NCBI GenBank assembly: GCA_016234685.1
Contig: JACRAT010000037.1
Span: 1 to 33,637 of the forward strand
Direction: 5' to 3'
DNA length: 33,637 nt
From: Nitrosomonadales bacterium
GTDB lineage: Bacteria; Pseudomonadota; Gammaproteobacteria; Burkholderiales; Gallionellaceae
Shown piece by piece: positions 25,282-33,637 of this stretch. The notes beneath the pieces were generated by a model. The model was not told the origin of the DNA. It worked only from the letters and a program-made list of their open reading frames with translations, and did not search any database. A program made the position numbers and the translations under genes. How positions within the stretch are numbered: position 1 is the first letter of the stretch; each line of letters starts with the position of its first letter.

Positions 25282-26202
25282 ATGAAGCGCGCCTGGCGTC
25301 CGCTGGATGGGGTTCTACTATTCGATAAGCCGCTGGAGTTCAGTTCCAATGCTGCCTTGCAAAAAGTGCGGCGCTTGTTTCAGGCTGAAAAGGCCGGGCA
25401 TACCGGAACGCTGGATCCGTTAGCGACGGGGCTGTTGCCGATCTGTTTCGGCGAGGCGACCAAGTTTTCCATGGGCTTGCTGGATGCGGATAAGACTTAT
25501 CGCGCAGTAGCTCGTTTGGGGCAGACCACTACCACCGGTGATGCGGAGGGCGAGGTTACATCGACTTGCGCGGTCGATCTGAATGAGGCGCAAGTGCAGG
25601 CGGCTTTGGGCCTTTTTCAGGGCGAGATCGAGCAAGTGCCGCCGATGCATAGCGCACTCAAGCATCAGGGCAAGCCGCTTTACGAATATATCCGCAAGGG
25701 CGAGACCATCGAGCGCCCGAGTCGTCGGGTGACGATACACGAGTTGCGCTTGGAGCGTTTCGCAGGCGACGAGTTGGAATTCAGCGTGCGTTGCAGCAAA
25801 GGGACTTACGTTCGCACTTTGGCGGAAGATATAGGGAAGGCCTTGGGTTGCGGCGCGCATCTGATAGGTTTGCGCCGTACTGCGATCACTGGGTTCGACA
25901 TCAGTCGAGCGTATAGTTGGTCTCAGTTGGAAGCGATGTCGCCGGAGCAACGCGATGCGTGTCTGATGCCGGTGGATTGTTTGCTGCCGGATTATCCAAA
26001 GTTGCAACTGGATGCCGAGCAGACTAGGCGCATTGCGCAAGGGCAGCATCTGAATATTCAGTCTGATCTGGCCGAAGGCAAGGTCAAGTTGTATGGTGCG
26101 GAAGGTTTTATCGGAGTAGGGTGTTTGACCGGTTCCCGGTTGATGCCAGAACGGTTGTCAGCCAGCGTGGCAAGAAGTGCCGCGCATGTTGATTTGACTT
26201 GA
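25282..26202 (+). CDS. truB: tRNA pseudouridine-55 synthase (306 aa)
   Basis: Makes pseudouridine 55 in the T-loop of almost all tRNAs. The catalytic Asp is in [20 protein letters not shown]-like motif [19 protein letters not shown] lies at the N-terminus, and [17 protein letters not shown] and [19 protein letters not shown] are further family signatures, with a C-terminal PUA-like part. ATG 25282 is chosen; a TTG at 25270 sits immediately after AAGGA, too close to serve as start. Part of the nusA-rbfA-truB-rpsO operon. Confidence 0.97.
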   Translation: MKRAWRPLDGVLLFDKPLEFSSNAALQKVRRLFQAEKAGHTGTLDPLATGLLPICFGEATKFSMGLLDADKTYRAVARLGQTTTTGDAEGEVTSTCAVDLNEAQVQAALGLFQGEIEQVPPMHSALKHQGKPLYEYIRKGETIERPSRRVTIHELRLERFAGDELEFSVRCSKGTYVRTLAEDIGKALGCGAHLIGLRRTAITGFDISRAYSWSQLEAMSPEQRDACLMPVDCLLPDYPKLQLDAEQTRRIAQGQHLNIQSDLAEGKVKLYGAEGFIGVGCLTGSRLMPERLSASVARSAAHVDLT

Positions 26203-26228
26203 GAAACAGCGGCATTCAAGGGTAGAAT
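26199..26228 (+). promoter_or_regulatory. Putative internal promoter for rpsO-pnp
   Basis: TTGAGA (26199-26204) and TAGAAT (26223-26228) are separated by 18 bp, partly overlapping the truB stop. Transcription would start near 26235, shortly before the ribosome binding site GGAGAGAG. rpsO commonly has its own promoter in proteobacteria. Confidence 0.45.
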
Positions 26229-26257
26229 GCGGCACTTTTTTATGGAGAGAGTACGAG

Positions 26258-26527
26258 ATGTCTATTACGGCAGCCCAAAAGGCGCAAATTGTTACTGATT
26301 ACCAGCGCGCTCAGGGCGACACAGGTTCCCCCGAAGTTCAAGTTGCATTGATTACAGCACGCATCAACTATCTGACCGATCACTTCAAAGAGCACAACAA
26401 GGATCACCACTCCCGTCGTGGTCTGCTGCGTCTGGTGAGCCGCCGCCGCAAGCTGCTCGACTACCTCAAGAGCAAGAACGAAGACAGCTACCGTGCGCTG
26501 ATCCAGCGCTTGGAACTGCGCAAGTAA
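26258..26527 (+). CDS. rpsO: 30S ribosomal protein S15 (89 aa)
   Basis: Primary 16S rRNA binding protein that nucleates the platform of the 30S subunit. Length 89 aa is exactly canonical. [24 protein letters not shown], the [21 protein letters not shown] helix pair and final RLELRK are typical. GGAGAGAG precedes the ATG at 26258. In E. coli S15 represses its own translation through a leader pseudoknot; I could not test whether a similar fold exists in the short 5' leader here. Confidence 0.99.
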   Translation: MSITAAQKAQIVTDYQRAQGDTGSPEVQVALITARINYLTDHFKEHNKDHHSRRGLLRLVSRRRKLLDYLKSKNEDSYRALIQRLELRK

Positions 26528-26534
26528 TTACTGT

Positions 26535-26562
26535 AACGCGGGTCGCTGATGCGGCCCGCGTT
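26535..26562 (+). terminator. rpsO-pnp intergenic hairpin (terminator or RNase III site)
   Basis: AACGCGGGTCGC pairs with GCGGCCCGCGTT (12 bp, one T-G wobble) around TGAT, followed by ATTTC. It begins eight bases after the rpsO stop. In E. coli this intergenic region holds a terminator and an RNase III-cleaved hairpin through which PNPase limits its own synthesis; the same role here is inferred from position. Confidence 0.75.
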
Positions 26563-26624
26563 ATTTCATAGAGCTGATTCCGCCGTGGCGCGGTCGCGTC
26601 ATGTCACGCACAGAGAGGTCAATC

Positions 26625-28733
26625 TTGAGTCACTATAAAAAAACAATCCCTTACGGCAAACATCAACTCACCCTAGAAACCGGAGAGATCGCGCGTCAAG
26701 CCAGCGGCGCAGTGATGGTCAGTCTGGATGACACCGTGGTGCTGGTCACTGTGGTGGGGCGTAAAGATGCCAAGCCTGAGCAGGATTTCTTCCCGCTGAC
26801 TGTCGATTACCAAGAGCGTACCTACGCCGCAGGCAAGATCCCCGGCGGCTTCTTCCGTCGTGAGGGTCGTCCTTCCGAAAAGGAGATCCTGACCTCGCGC
26901 CTGATCGACCGCCCACTGCGCCCACTGTTTCCCGAAGGCTTCTACAACGAAGTGCAGATCGTGGCGACCGTGATCTCCTGCGATCCGCAGATCGACTCTG
27001 ACATCCCTTCGATGATCGGTGCATCGGCAGCGCTGGCGCTGTCTGGCATTCCGTTCGACGGCCCTATCGGTGCTGCGCGCGTAGGTTATCTGAATGGCGA
27101 ATACCTGCTGAATCCGACCGCAGACGAGCTCAAGACCTCGCAGATGGACTTGGTCGTCGCCGGTACCGAGCGTGCCGTGCTGATGGTCGAATCCGAAGCC
27201 AAGGAATTGTCTGAAGAGGTGATGCTGGGTGCGGTCGTGTTCGGGCACGATCAGATGCGCGCTGTCATCGATGCCATCAACGAGATGGCCGATGCCGTCG
27301 GCGCAGACGCTTGGGACTGGACACCACCGGCCCAAGACGAAACACTGATCGCCAAACTGGCCGAACTGGCTGAGGCGGATCTGCAAGCGGCTTATGCCGT
27401 ACGCTCCAAGCAAGCTCGTACCGTGCAAGTCAACGAGATCAACAAGCGCGTGGTCGATGCGCTGTTGGCAGAAGATGCGACACGCCAAAAGAACCACGTC
27501 AACGATCTGTTCAGCGCACTGGAAGCCAAGATCGTGCGCGGCCAGATCCTCAGCGGCGAGCCGCGTATCGACGGTCGTGACACCCGCACCGTGCGTCCGA
27601 TCACCATCCGCACCGGCGTGCTGCCGCGCACCCACGGCTCGGCGCTGTTCACCCGTGGCGAGACGCAAGCGCTGGTAGTGGCGACGCTGGGTTCTGGCCG
27701 TGATGCGCAGATCATCGACGCGTTGCAGGGCGAGTACCATGACCGTTTCATGCTGCACTATAACTTCCCACCGTATTCCACTGGCGAGACGGGTCGCGTG
27801 GGTTCGCCCAAGCGCCGCGAGATCGGTCACGGTCGTTTGGCCAAGCGCGCTATCGTCGGCGTGTTGCCTAGCGAAGAAGATTGCGGCTACGCGATGCGCG
27901 TGGTGTCCGAAATCACCGAATCCAACGGCTCCAGTTCGATGGCCTCGGTCTGCGGCGGTTGCTTGTCGTTGATGGATGCTGGCGTGCCGTTGAAGACGCA
28001 CGTGGCGGGCATCGCCATGGGCCTGATCAAGGACGGTAACCGTTTCGCGGTGCTGACCGACATTCTGGGTGACGAAGATCATCTGGGTGACATGGACTTC
28101 AAGGTGGCCGGTTCCGACGCAGGTATCACTGCCTTGCAGATGGACATCAAGATCAACGGCATCACCAAGGAGATCATGCAGGTCGCGCTGAGCCAAGCCA
28201 AGGAAGGTCGTATCCACATCCTCGGTCTGATGAAAGCTGCGCTGCCTGCACCGCGTACCGAGGTCTCCGACTTCGCTCCGCGTATGCTCAAGATGAAGAT
28301 CAACCCGGACAAGATCCGCGAAGTCATCGGCAAGGGCGGCGCAGTCATCCGCTCCATCACCGAAGACACCGGCACCACCATCGACATCGACGACGACGGC
28401 AACATCACCATCTCCTGCGTTAGCGGCGAAGCGGGCAAGGCTGCGCAACAACGTATCCTCGACATCGTGGCGGAAGTGGAAGTCGGCAAGATCTACGAAG
28501 GCCCGGTGGTCAAGCTGTTGGACTTTGGCGCACTGGTCAATATTCTGCCGGGTAAAGATGGTCTGCTGCACATCTCCCAGATTTCGAGCGAGCGCGTCAA
28601 TGCCGTGAGTGACTATCTGAAGGAAGGTCAGGTCGTGAAGGTCAAGGTGCTGGAAGTCGATGACAAGGGCCGCATGAAACTGAGCATGAAGGCTATCGTG
28701 GCGGAAGCTGTGTCAGCTCCGGCTGCCGAGTAA
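26625..28733 (+). CDS. pnp: Polyribonucleotide nucleotidyltransferase (PNPase, 702 aa)
   Basis: Processive 3'-5' phosphorolytic RNase, part of the RNA degradosome. Two RNase PH-like domains are visible: the first with [21 protein letters not shown], the second with [33 protein letters not shown] and the catalytic-site [24 protein letters not shown] domain ([20 protein letters not shown]) and C-terminal S1 domain ([20 protein letters not shown]) follow. I place the start at TTG 26625 because AGAGAGG lies seven bases before it and [11 protein letters not shown] fits homologues; an ATG at 26601 adds eight residues but has no ribosome binding site. Confidence 0.96.
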   Translation: MSHYKKTIPYGKHQLTLETGEIARQASGAVMVSLDDTVVLVTVVGRKDAKPEQDFFPLTVDYQERTYAAGKIPGGFFRREGRPSEKEILTSRLIDRPLRPLFPEGFYNEVQIVATVISCDPQIDSDIPSMIGASAALALSGIPFDGPIGAARVGYLNGEYLLNPTADELKTSQMDLVVAGTERAVLMVESEAKELSEEVMLGAVVFGHDQMRAVIDAINEMADAVGADAWDWTPPAQDETLIAKLAELAEADLQAAYAVRSKQARTVQVNEINKRVVDALLAEDATRQKNHVNDLFSALEAKIVRGQILSGEPRIDGRDTRTVRPITIRTGVLPRTHGSALFTRGETQALVVATLGSGRDAQIIDALQGEYHDRFMLHYNFPPYSTGETGRVGSPKRREIGHGRLAKRAIVGVLPSEEDCGYAMRVVSEITESNGSSSMASVCGGCLSLMDAGVPLKTHVAGIAMGLIKDGNRFAVLTDILGDEDHLGDMDFKVAGSDAGITALQMDIKINGITKEIMQVALSQAKEGRIHILGLMKAALPAPRTEVSDFAPRMLKMKINPDKIREVIGKGGAVIRSITEDTGTTIDIDDDGNITISCVSGEAGKAAQQRILDIVAEVEVGKIYEGPVVKLLDFGALVNILPGKDGLLHISQISSERVNAVSDYLKEGQVVKVKVLEVDDKGRMKLSMKAIVAEAVSAPAAE

Positions 28734-28739
28734 CCGGGA

Positions 28740-28757
28740 GCGCAGAGCAATCTGCGC
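28740..28757 (+). other. 3' UTR hairpin with GCAA tetraloop after pnp
   Basis: GCGCAGA/TCTGCGC forms a perfect 7-bp stem closed by GCAA, a stable GNRA tetraloop. It precedes the terminator stem by 17 bases and probably stabilises the pnp 3' end. Confidence 0.6.
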
Positions 28758-28774
28758 AGTCTGGAGCTTAAAGT

Positions 28775-28804
28775 AAACCCCGCCTTGGCGGGGTTTGTCT
28801 TTTT
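28775..28804 (+). terminator. Rho-independent terminator of the rimP-pnp operon
   Basis: AAACCCCGCC and GGCGGGGTTT pair perfectly (10 bp, TT loop), followed by GTCTTTTT. Confidence 0.95.
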
Positions 28805-28848
28805 GGCGGCGAGGTTTCATGTCTGCGATTCACCTGACTTTTGCTTGT

Positions 28849-28870
28849 TGCCCTGTACTTGGATAGGGTA
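28849..28870. promoter_or_regulatory. Imperfect dyad upstream of the TonB receptor gene
   Basis: TGCCCTGT and ATAGGGTA (six of eight positions complementary) surround ACTTGG, about 140 bp before the TonB-receptor ATG. It could be an operator of a metal-responsive regulator. No convincing -35/-10 pair is seen in 28805-29006. Confidence 0.25.
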
Positions 28871-29006
28871 TCGGTAGTATCGTGGCGGCTTACCTATCTG
28901 GATTCGCAATATTCGGTTTACACATTGTTTCGTAAGCAGGTTCGGGGCGGCGCATGGCTTCCGGTGGCATGACCATTTGAAATGAAGGCAACCAAGGGGA
29001 CACAAA

Positions 29007-31127
29007 ATGATGACAGGGATACGGGTGTGCGCGTTCAGCGTACTGACATTGGCCGTCAATCAAGCGGTTTATGCGGAAGGTCAAAGTGTTGCAGCGACCA
29101 CACCGGGAAATGGTATGGAGGCGGGCGAGGTTGTTGTCGTTGCCCCCAAGGGGGGGGCATCGCTCATGCACCATCAGGTGTCCAGCGGTGATGCGGGAAC
29201 TTTGCTTGCGGGGAATCCCGGAGTCAGTTTGTATTTTGCCGGCGGAATTTCGAGTTTGCCAGCGATTCACGGTCTGGCGGATGACAGAGTGAAAGTACTT
29301 GTGGATGGGATGCAGGTCTCGTCCGCTTGTGCAAATCACATGAACCCGGCGTTGTCCTACATCGCTCCGATCAATGTCGGCAAGGTCGATTTGATCGCCG
29401 GAGTCACGCCAGTCAGTCGTGGTGGCGACAGTCTGGGAGGCACGATACTCGTCGAATCGATTCAGCCTGCTTTTGCCGATGCTGCCGGAGAGCTTCGCAA
29501 AGACGGTAGCCTTTCGCTTTTTTCGCGTAGCGTCAACCACAGTTCTGGTGCGGCTGCTTCGGCATCGGTCGCCAGCGAGAGTCTCAGTTTTGGAGTGACG
29601 GGCTCGATTGACCATGCCGGAAATTACAAAGATGGGCTGGGTAATGCGGTCACTTCGACCTACTATGATCGCTCCAGTCTCGGACTCAATCTGGCCGCCA
29701 AGGGAGAGGGTAGCTTGGTGACGCTCAAGGCTGGGACTCAGTTCATCCCCGGTCAGGGTTTCGTCAATCAGCAAATGGATATGACTAGCAATCGCTCGTC
29801 CTATTTCAACCTAGGCTACAAGGGCGATTTTGCTTGGGGCGCGTTGGATGCCAGAGCCTATTGGCAAGATACCCGCCACGGCATGAATGTCGGCAGGGAT
29901 AAGTCAACCCTCCCGGGGCCGATGTTCATGCCGATGAACTCGCATGGCAAGGACATAGGCTATGCAGTGCAGGGGGAGGTCGCACTGGCAGAAAACAATG
30001 TGTTGCGTATCGGTCAGGAGTTCCATCGCTTCTCGCTGGACGATTCTTGGCCTGCGGTGAATGCAGGGCCGGGCATGGGGCCGAGTACCTTTATCAACAT
30101 AAACGGCGGACGTCGTGATCGGATCAGTCTGTTCGCGGAGTTAGAGTCCAAGCTGAATTCTCAATTCACTACGTTGTTCGGTTTGCGGAATGACCGAGTG
30201 AGGTCCGATACCGGCAACGTCCAAGGCTACTCGGCGCTGTATGCGGTTGATGCCGCAGCTTTCAACGCGCAACCTCATGCCCGTCAAGATAGCAATTGGA
30301 ATGCAACCGGCCTGCTCAAGTTCGAACCCGCTACGACCAGCAGCTATGAGTTGGGATACGACCTCAAGATGCGCTCCCCCAATCTTTACGAGCGCTATTC
30401 TTGGGCGACCGATCTGATGTCCAGCGGAATGGTAGGCTGGTTTGGCGATGGGAACTACTACATCGGTAATCAGAATCTTCGCCCAGAAAAAGCACATACC
30501 CTGAGTGTCAGCGCAGATTGGCATGACGCGACCCGCAAGCAATGGGAACTGAAGGTCACCCCTTATTACACCTACATCCGTGATTACATCGGGGTTAACC
30601 TAGTGCAAACCGTTGCGTTTGGAAGCACCTTCAGTCAGTTGCAGTTCACCAACCACAATGCACAACTCCATGGGGTAGACGTCTCCGGCAAGGTCGGACT
30701 GTGGGATAACGGCTATGGGTACGGCCAATTAAAGGGCAGCCTAAGCTATTTGCGTGGTAAAGACCTTACCGTTGGTGGCAACCTCTACCACACGATGCCG
30801 CTGAACGCCTCTTTCGCGTTAGAGCAGAATCTTGCCGCGTGGAGCAATGCGGTCGAGTTGAAGTTGGTTGGGCGCAAATCACAAGTCGATGCTCAACGCT
30901 TTGAGCCGTTGACAGGCGGTTATGCCTTACTCAACCTGCGTTCTGGCTATGAGTGGAAGGGGGTGAGGCTGGATTTGAGCGTTACCAATCTGCTAAACAA
31001 GCAGTACAACCCGCCGCTGGGCGGCGTCAACTTCGACAACTATCTTAAGACTTCTTGGGCAGGGATGATCCAGCCCCTGGCAGGGCCAGGTCGCTCCATC
31101 AATGCGGGTTTGACATTTAAGTTTTAA
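29007..31127 (+). CDS. TonB-dependent outer-membrane receptor, OprC-like copper type (706 aa)
   Basis: A TonB-driven outer-membrane transporter: signal peptide at about residues 1-23 (cleavage near VYAEG), a plug domain (VVVVAPKG at 42-49, VKVLVDGMQV, GGDSLGGTILVES), then a barrel ending TFKF with a terminal Phe. OprC-type copper ligands are visible: CxxxM at Cys108-Met112 in the plug (SSACANHMNP) and HxM at His291-Met293 (TRHGMN), 183 residues apart, matching the site I recall from P. aeruginosa OprC (C143/M147 and H323/M325). Met-rich stretches (PGPMFMPMNSHG) follow. AAGGGGA precedes the ATG at 29007. The coding start contains a G8 run at 29150-29157, suggesting possible slippage. Confidence 0.9.
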   Translation: MMTGIRVCAFSVLTLAVNQAVYAEGQSVAATTPGNGMEAGEVVVVAPKGGASLMHHQVSSGDAGTLLAGNPGVSLYFAGGISSLPAIHGLADDRVKVLVDGMQVSSACANHMNPALSYIAPINVGKVDLIAGVTPVSRGGDSLGGTILVESIQPAFADAAGELRKDGSLSLFSRSVNHSSGAAASASVASESLSFGVTGSIDHAGNYKDGLGNAVTSTYYDRSSLGLNLAAKGEGSLVTLKAGTQFIPGQGFVNQQMDMTSNRSSYFNLGYKGDFAWGALDARAYWQDTRHGMNVGRDKSTLPGPMFMPMNSHGKDIGYAVQGEVALAENNVLRIGQEFHRFSLDDSWPAVNAGPGMGPSTFININGGRRDRISLFAELESKLNSQFTTLFGLRNDRVRSDTGNVQGYSALYAVDAAAFNAQPHARQDSNWNATGLLKFEPATTSSYELGYDLKMRSPNLYERYSWATDLMSSGMVGWFGDGNYYIGNQNLRPEKAHTLSVSADWHDATRKQWELKVTPYYTYIRDYIGVNLVQTVAFGSTFSQLQFTNHNAQLHGVDVSGKVGLWDNGYGYGQLKGSLSYLRGKDLTVGGNLYHTMPLNASFALEQNLAAWSNAVELKLVGRKSQVDAQRFEPLTGGYALLNLRSGYEWKGVRLDLSVTNLLNKQYNPPLGGVNFDNYLKTSWAGMIQPLAGPGRSINAGLTFKF

Positions 31128-31149
31128 GCGCTTGAAACGCTGTAACTAG

Positions 31150-31186
31150 CACGAGGCCAAAGCGCTCACTTTGGCCTCGTGTCTTT
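31150..31186 (+). terminator. Rho-independent terminator after the TonB receptor gene
   Basis: CACGAGGCCAAAG and CTTTGGCCTCGTG form a perfect 13-bp stem with loop CGCTCA, followed by TCTTT. The weak T-tract leaves room for partial read-through. Confidence 0.9.
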
Positions 31187-31262
31187 GATGGGCGGCAATG
31201 GGCCGTAGCCGAGTGCCCCTGCTTTCTTGTTAAACTCACGCCATCCTCAAGGCGAGAACATC

Positions 31263-33389
31263 ATGGCGACGAAATCGAAAAAATCACATAAACACGAATG
31301 GCGTTTCTTTCGCGCGGGCGGATTCGATCAGGTGCGTATCGAGACCGGTGCGGATCTGTTGGCGTTGGATCAACTGGACCAGAAGCTATGGGTGGCGCTG
31401 AGTTGCCCGACACGCGGCATCGAGTTCGACGAACATACGCTGGATCTGATCGACACCGACCACGATAGCCACGTGCGTGCGCCGGAGATCATCGCGGCGG
31501 TGAATTGGGCGGCGGCGCTGTTGAAGGATGCCGACCTGCTGGCTAAAGGGGCGGCGGCCTTGCCGCTTGCCGCCATAGACGATAGCTCCGAAGACGGTAG
31601 GCGGTTGCTGGCGGCTGCGCGGCATATCCTGTCCAGCTTGGGGCGGTCGGACGCTGACGCAGTGCGTGCCGAAGACACCCGCGATACCAATCGCCTGATG
31701 GCAGGGTTGAAGCTCAACGGCGACGGGGTAATCGTGCCTGCTGCGTTGGAAGATGCCGCACTGCAACAGTTGGCACAGGAGATCATCGCCTGCGTTGGTG
31801 CTGCGACTGATCGCAGTGGCGAGCCCGGCATTTCGGCTGAGCTCGTCGCCAACTTCTTCGCACAGGCGCACGAGTTCGCCGCTTGGTGGGAGCAGGGCGA
31901 GCGCGATTCTGCACTGCTGGTCTTGGGCGCGGGAACGCTGGAGGCGGTGGACAGCTTGCGGGCGGTCAAAGCCAAGGTCGAGGATTACTTCGTGCGCTGC
32001 CGCATGGCGACCTACGACCCCCGTGCGGCTGTGCCGTTGAGCCGTTCGGTCGAAGATTATCAGTTGCTGGCTGATAAGGAACTCAGTGCTGCTGCCGCCG
32101 ACTTGGCGGCGTTCCCGCTGGCCATCGTTGCGGCGGGGCGGCCGCTGCCTTTGGGCGACGAGGTGAATCCCGCTTGGGCCGTGCCGATGCGCGCCTTTCA
32201 TGACAGAGTGATCGTGCCGTTGTTGGGAGCTCGCTCGGAGTTGACTGATGCCGACTGGCTCTTGTTGACGAGCCGCTTTGCGGCACTCGAAAGCTGGTTG
32301 GAGGATAAGCCTGCGATGTCACTTGAATCGTTGGGCATGGCTCGCCTGCGCGCCATCCTTGCCGGTGACGACGAGGCCGCATTGCTGGCGCTAATCGCCC
32401 AGGATGCCGCACTGGCGGACGAACTGGCTGCCATCGCTTCGGTCGATCGGCTGGTGCATTACGTGCGTGACCTCGCCATCCTGATCAACAATTTCGTCTC
32501 ATTCCGCAACTTCTACACTGGCGAAGAGCAAGTGGTGTTTCAGGCTGGGACGCTGTATCTCGACGGGCGTAGCTGCGAGCTTTGCGTTGTGGTGGACGAT
32601 GTGGCACGTCACGCGACACTGGCCAACCTCAGCCGTGTTTGTCTGGTTTATTGCGAATGTATGCGTGGAGCAGAGAAGAAGCTGGTCGCGGCGGCATTCA
32701 CGGCGGGAGATTCCGACCAACTCATGGTCGGGCGCAATGGCGTCTTTTATGATCGCAAAGGGCGCGATTGGAATGCCACCATCGTACGTATTCTGGAACA
32801 CCCCATCAGCATCCGGCAGGCGTTCTGGGAGCCGTACAAGCGCGCGGGTAAGATGATTAGCGAGCAACTTCAAAAGTTTGCGGCGGCAAGATCGCAAGCT
32901 GCGGAAGCCAAGCTGGTGACGACGGCACTGGAGTCGGGCAAAAAATCCTCCGAGCCAGCCAAAGCACCCGCGCCGCCCTTCGATGTGGCCAAGTTCGCCG
33001 GGGTGTTCGCCGCCATCGGGCTGGCCGTCGGCGCACTGGGAACGGCGGTCGCCTCGGTCATCACCGGCCTGCTCAATCTGCACTGGTGGCAGATGCCGCT
33101 GGTCGCCATCGGCGCGCTGCTCGCCGTTTCCGGTCCGGCTATGCTGATCGCTTGGTTCAAGCTCAAACAGCGCAACCTCGGCCCGATCCTAGATGCCAAC
33201 GGTTGGGCCGTCAACGCCCGCGCCCGTATCAACATTCCCTTCGGCACTTCGCTCACCGGCCTCGCCAAACTTCCGGAAGGCACGTCTGCCCTGCAACTGG
33301 TCGATCCCTTCGCCGAGAAACAACGCCGCTGGCCGTATTACCTTGGTGTGTTGGTCTTGTTGCTGTTGGTGTGGAAATGGTGGAAGTAG
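31263..33389 (+). CDS. Large membrane protein with EF-hand loop (708 aa)
   Basis: I do not recognise the family name. Residues 64-75 (DTDHDSHVRAPE) match a canonical calcium-binding EF-hand loop: Asp at 1, 3 and 5, hydrophobic at 8, Glu at 12, flanked by helices (EHTLDLI before, IIAAVNWAAALL after). The long middle (about 80-560) is Ala/Leu/Asp-rich and helical and contains Cys-rich RSCELCVVVDD and CLVYCECM. Membrane helices lie at about 577-602, 608-632 and 691-706, with a basic tail. There is no signal peptide, so the large N-terminal part is probably cytoplasmic. AAGGCGAG precedes the ATG at 31263; the open frame starts 12 codons earlier without such a site. Confidence 0.82.
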   Translation: MATKSKKSHKHEWRFFRAGGFDQVRIETGADLLALDQLDQKLWVALSCPTRGIEFDEHTLDLIDTDHDSHVRAPEIIAAVNWAAALLKDADLLAKGAAALPLAAIDDSSEDGRRLLAAARHILSSLGRSDADAVRAEDTRDTNRLMAGLKLNGDGVIVPAALEDAALQQLAQEIIACVGAATDRSGEPGISAELVANFFAQAHEFAAWWEQGERDSALLVLGAGTLEAVDSLRAVKAKVEDYFVRCRMATYDPRAAVPLSRSVEDYQLLADKELSAAAADLAAFPLAIVAAGRPLPLGDEVNPAWAVPMRAFHDRVIVPLLGARSELTDADWLLLTSRFAALESWLEDKPAMSLESLGMARLRAILAGDDEAALLALIAQDAALADELAAIASVDRLVHYVRDLAILINNFVSFRNFYTGEEQVVFQAGTLYLDGRSCELCVVVDDVARHATLANLSRVCLVYCECMRGAEKKLVAAAFTAGDSDQLMVGRNGVFYDRKGRDWNATIVRILEHPISIRQAFWEPYKRAGKMISEQLQKFAAARSQAAEAKLVTTALESGKKSSEPAKAPAPPFDVAKFAGVFAAIGLAVGALGTAVASVITGLLNLHWWQMPLVAIGALLAVSGPAMLIAWFKLKQRNLGPILDANGWAVNARARINIPFGTSLTGLAKLPEGTSALQLVDPFAEKQRRWPYYLGVLVLLLLVWKWWK

Positions 33390-33390
33390 G

Positions 33391-33522
33391 ATGGTCGATA
33401 TTGATGGGGGGAGCAGGGGCGAGGCCCGCCAGTTATGGTCATCCAGAAAAATCTTTCACGCATTGCGAACTTATTTAATGACCGAAGGTCATAGTAGCAA
33501 GCAAGTCATGAATGGAGCGTAG
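33391..33522 (+). other. Possible small ORF (43 aa), unconfirmed
   Basis: ATG at 33391 follows the previous stop by one base (TAGGATG) and encodes a basic, polar peptide. The palindrome at 33478-33492 lies within it. No ribosome binding site beyond the end of the upstream gene; may be chance. Confidence 0.15.
33478..33492. promoter_or_regulatory. Palindrome ATGACC-GAA-GGTCAT
   Basis: A perfect 6-bp inverted repeat with a three-base spacer. Its TGACC/GGTCA half-sites and spacing are the same as those at the tetR start (14291-14303). It lies about 72 bp before the ATG at 33564 and could be an operator for that gene. Confidence 0.5.
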
Positions 33523-33563
33523 CTCGACGTGTGACGAATGCTGGAAACCGAATGGAGATAGAC

Positions 33564-33637
33564 ATGGATCGTATGAAGAACTTCTTTGCTGACGTGAACC
33601 GTATGACGTTTTTTGTGGCGGACATCATCTTGAGTTC
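33564..33637 (+). CDS. Start of an unidentified gene, cut by the window end
   Basis: ATG at 33564 with GGAGAT five bases upstream encodes MDRMKNFFADVNRMTFFVAD and then IILSS at the edge. The first 24 complete codons show an amphipathic/hydrophobic start that could be the beginning of a membrane protein. The product cannot be named from this. Confidence 0.6.
   Translation, partial: MDRMKNFFADVNRMTFFVADIILS

Noticed and set aside
26673..28571. 632-codon open frame antisense to pnp
   Set aside because: It mirrors the codon bias of pnp, has no ribosome binding site, and its product (His/Asp/Val-rich) resembles no protein; pnp on the + strand is certain.
28890..29774. 294-codon open frame antisense across the TonB-receptor start
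   Set aside because: Overlaps the signal peptide and plug of the receptor, which have clear motifs; no ribosome binding site.

Overview
The window looks like a chromosomal segment of a betaproteobacterium, with the Nitrosomonadales/Gallionellaceae side as my best guess. This rests on the gene set and protein style (NusA with two C-terminal acidic repeats, CoaBC followed by Dut, a large-type malate dehydrogenase, the rimP-nusA-infB-rbfA-truB-rpsO-pnp order) and on moderate GC. It is inference; no 16S or other taxonomic marker is present.

Layout. (1) 1-6350 is an accessory-looking region. It starts with a 7-bp tandem array, then an unrecognised lipoprotein, a DUF900-like serine alpha/beta hydrolase, two unrecognised membrane proteins, a GNAT acetyltransferase and a DMT/EamA transporter, followed by the decayed C-terminal end of a second EamA gene. 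(2) 6351-6688 is non-coding and rich in inverted repeats. (3) 6689-14186 holds housekeeping genes: proS (-), a stand-alone CZB zinc-sensor protein, rppH, a two-CBS protein, a PEGA lipoprotein, then dut-coaBC (-) and mdh (-). (4) 14259-19091 is a TetR-RND efflux operon (regulator, lipoprotein adaptor, inner-membrane pump) preceded by two TGAC-type palindromes. (5) 19153-20189 encodes a YqhA-family membrane protein and a TlpA-like thioredoxin. (6) 20215-28804 is the classical transcription/translation operon rimP-nusA-infB-rbfA-truB-rpsO-pnp, with an extended -10 promoter, a leader hairpin with a U-tract, an rpsO-pnp intergenic hairpin and a strong final terminator. (7) 28849-31186 is a TonB-dependent receptor that carries CxxxM and HxM motifs spaced as in the copper receptor OprC, plus a G8 tract just after its signal peptide. 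(8) 31263-33637 holds a large membrane protein with a perfect EF-hand loop and the start of another gene at the window edge.

Most interesting points: the OprC-like copper site and G8 tract in the TonB receptor; a TGACC-N3-GGTCA palindrome occurring both at the tetR start codon and 19 kb away; the uncharacterised lipoprotein/hydrolase/membrane-protein cluster with an A7G7 tract; the EamA gene relic; and the EF-hand membrane protein. I did not find CRISPR arrays, tRNA or rRNA genes, IS elements or phage genes.
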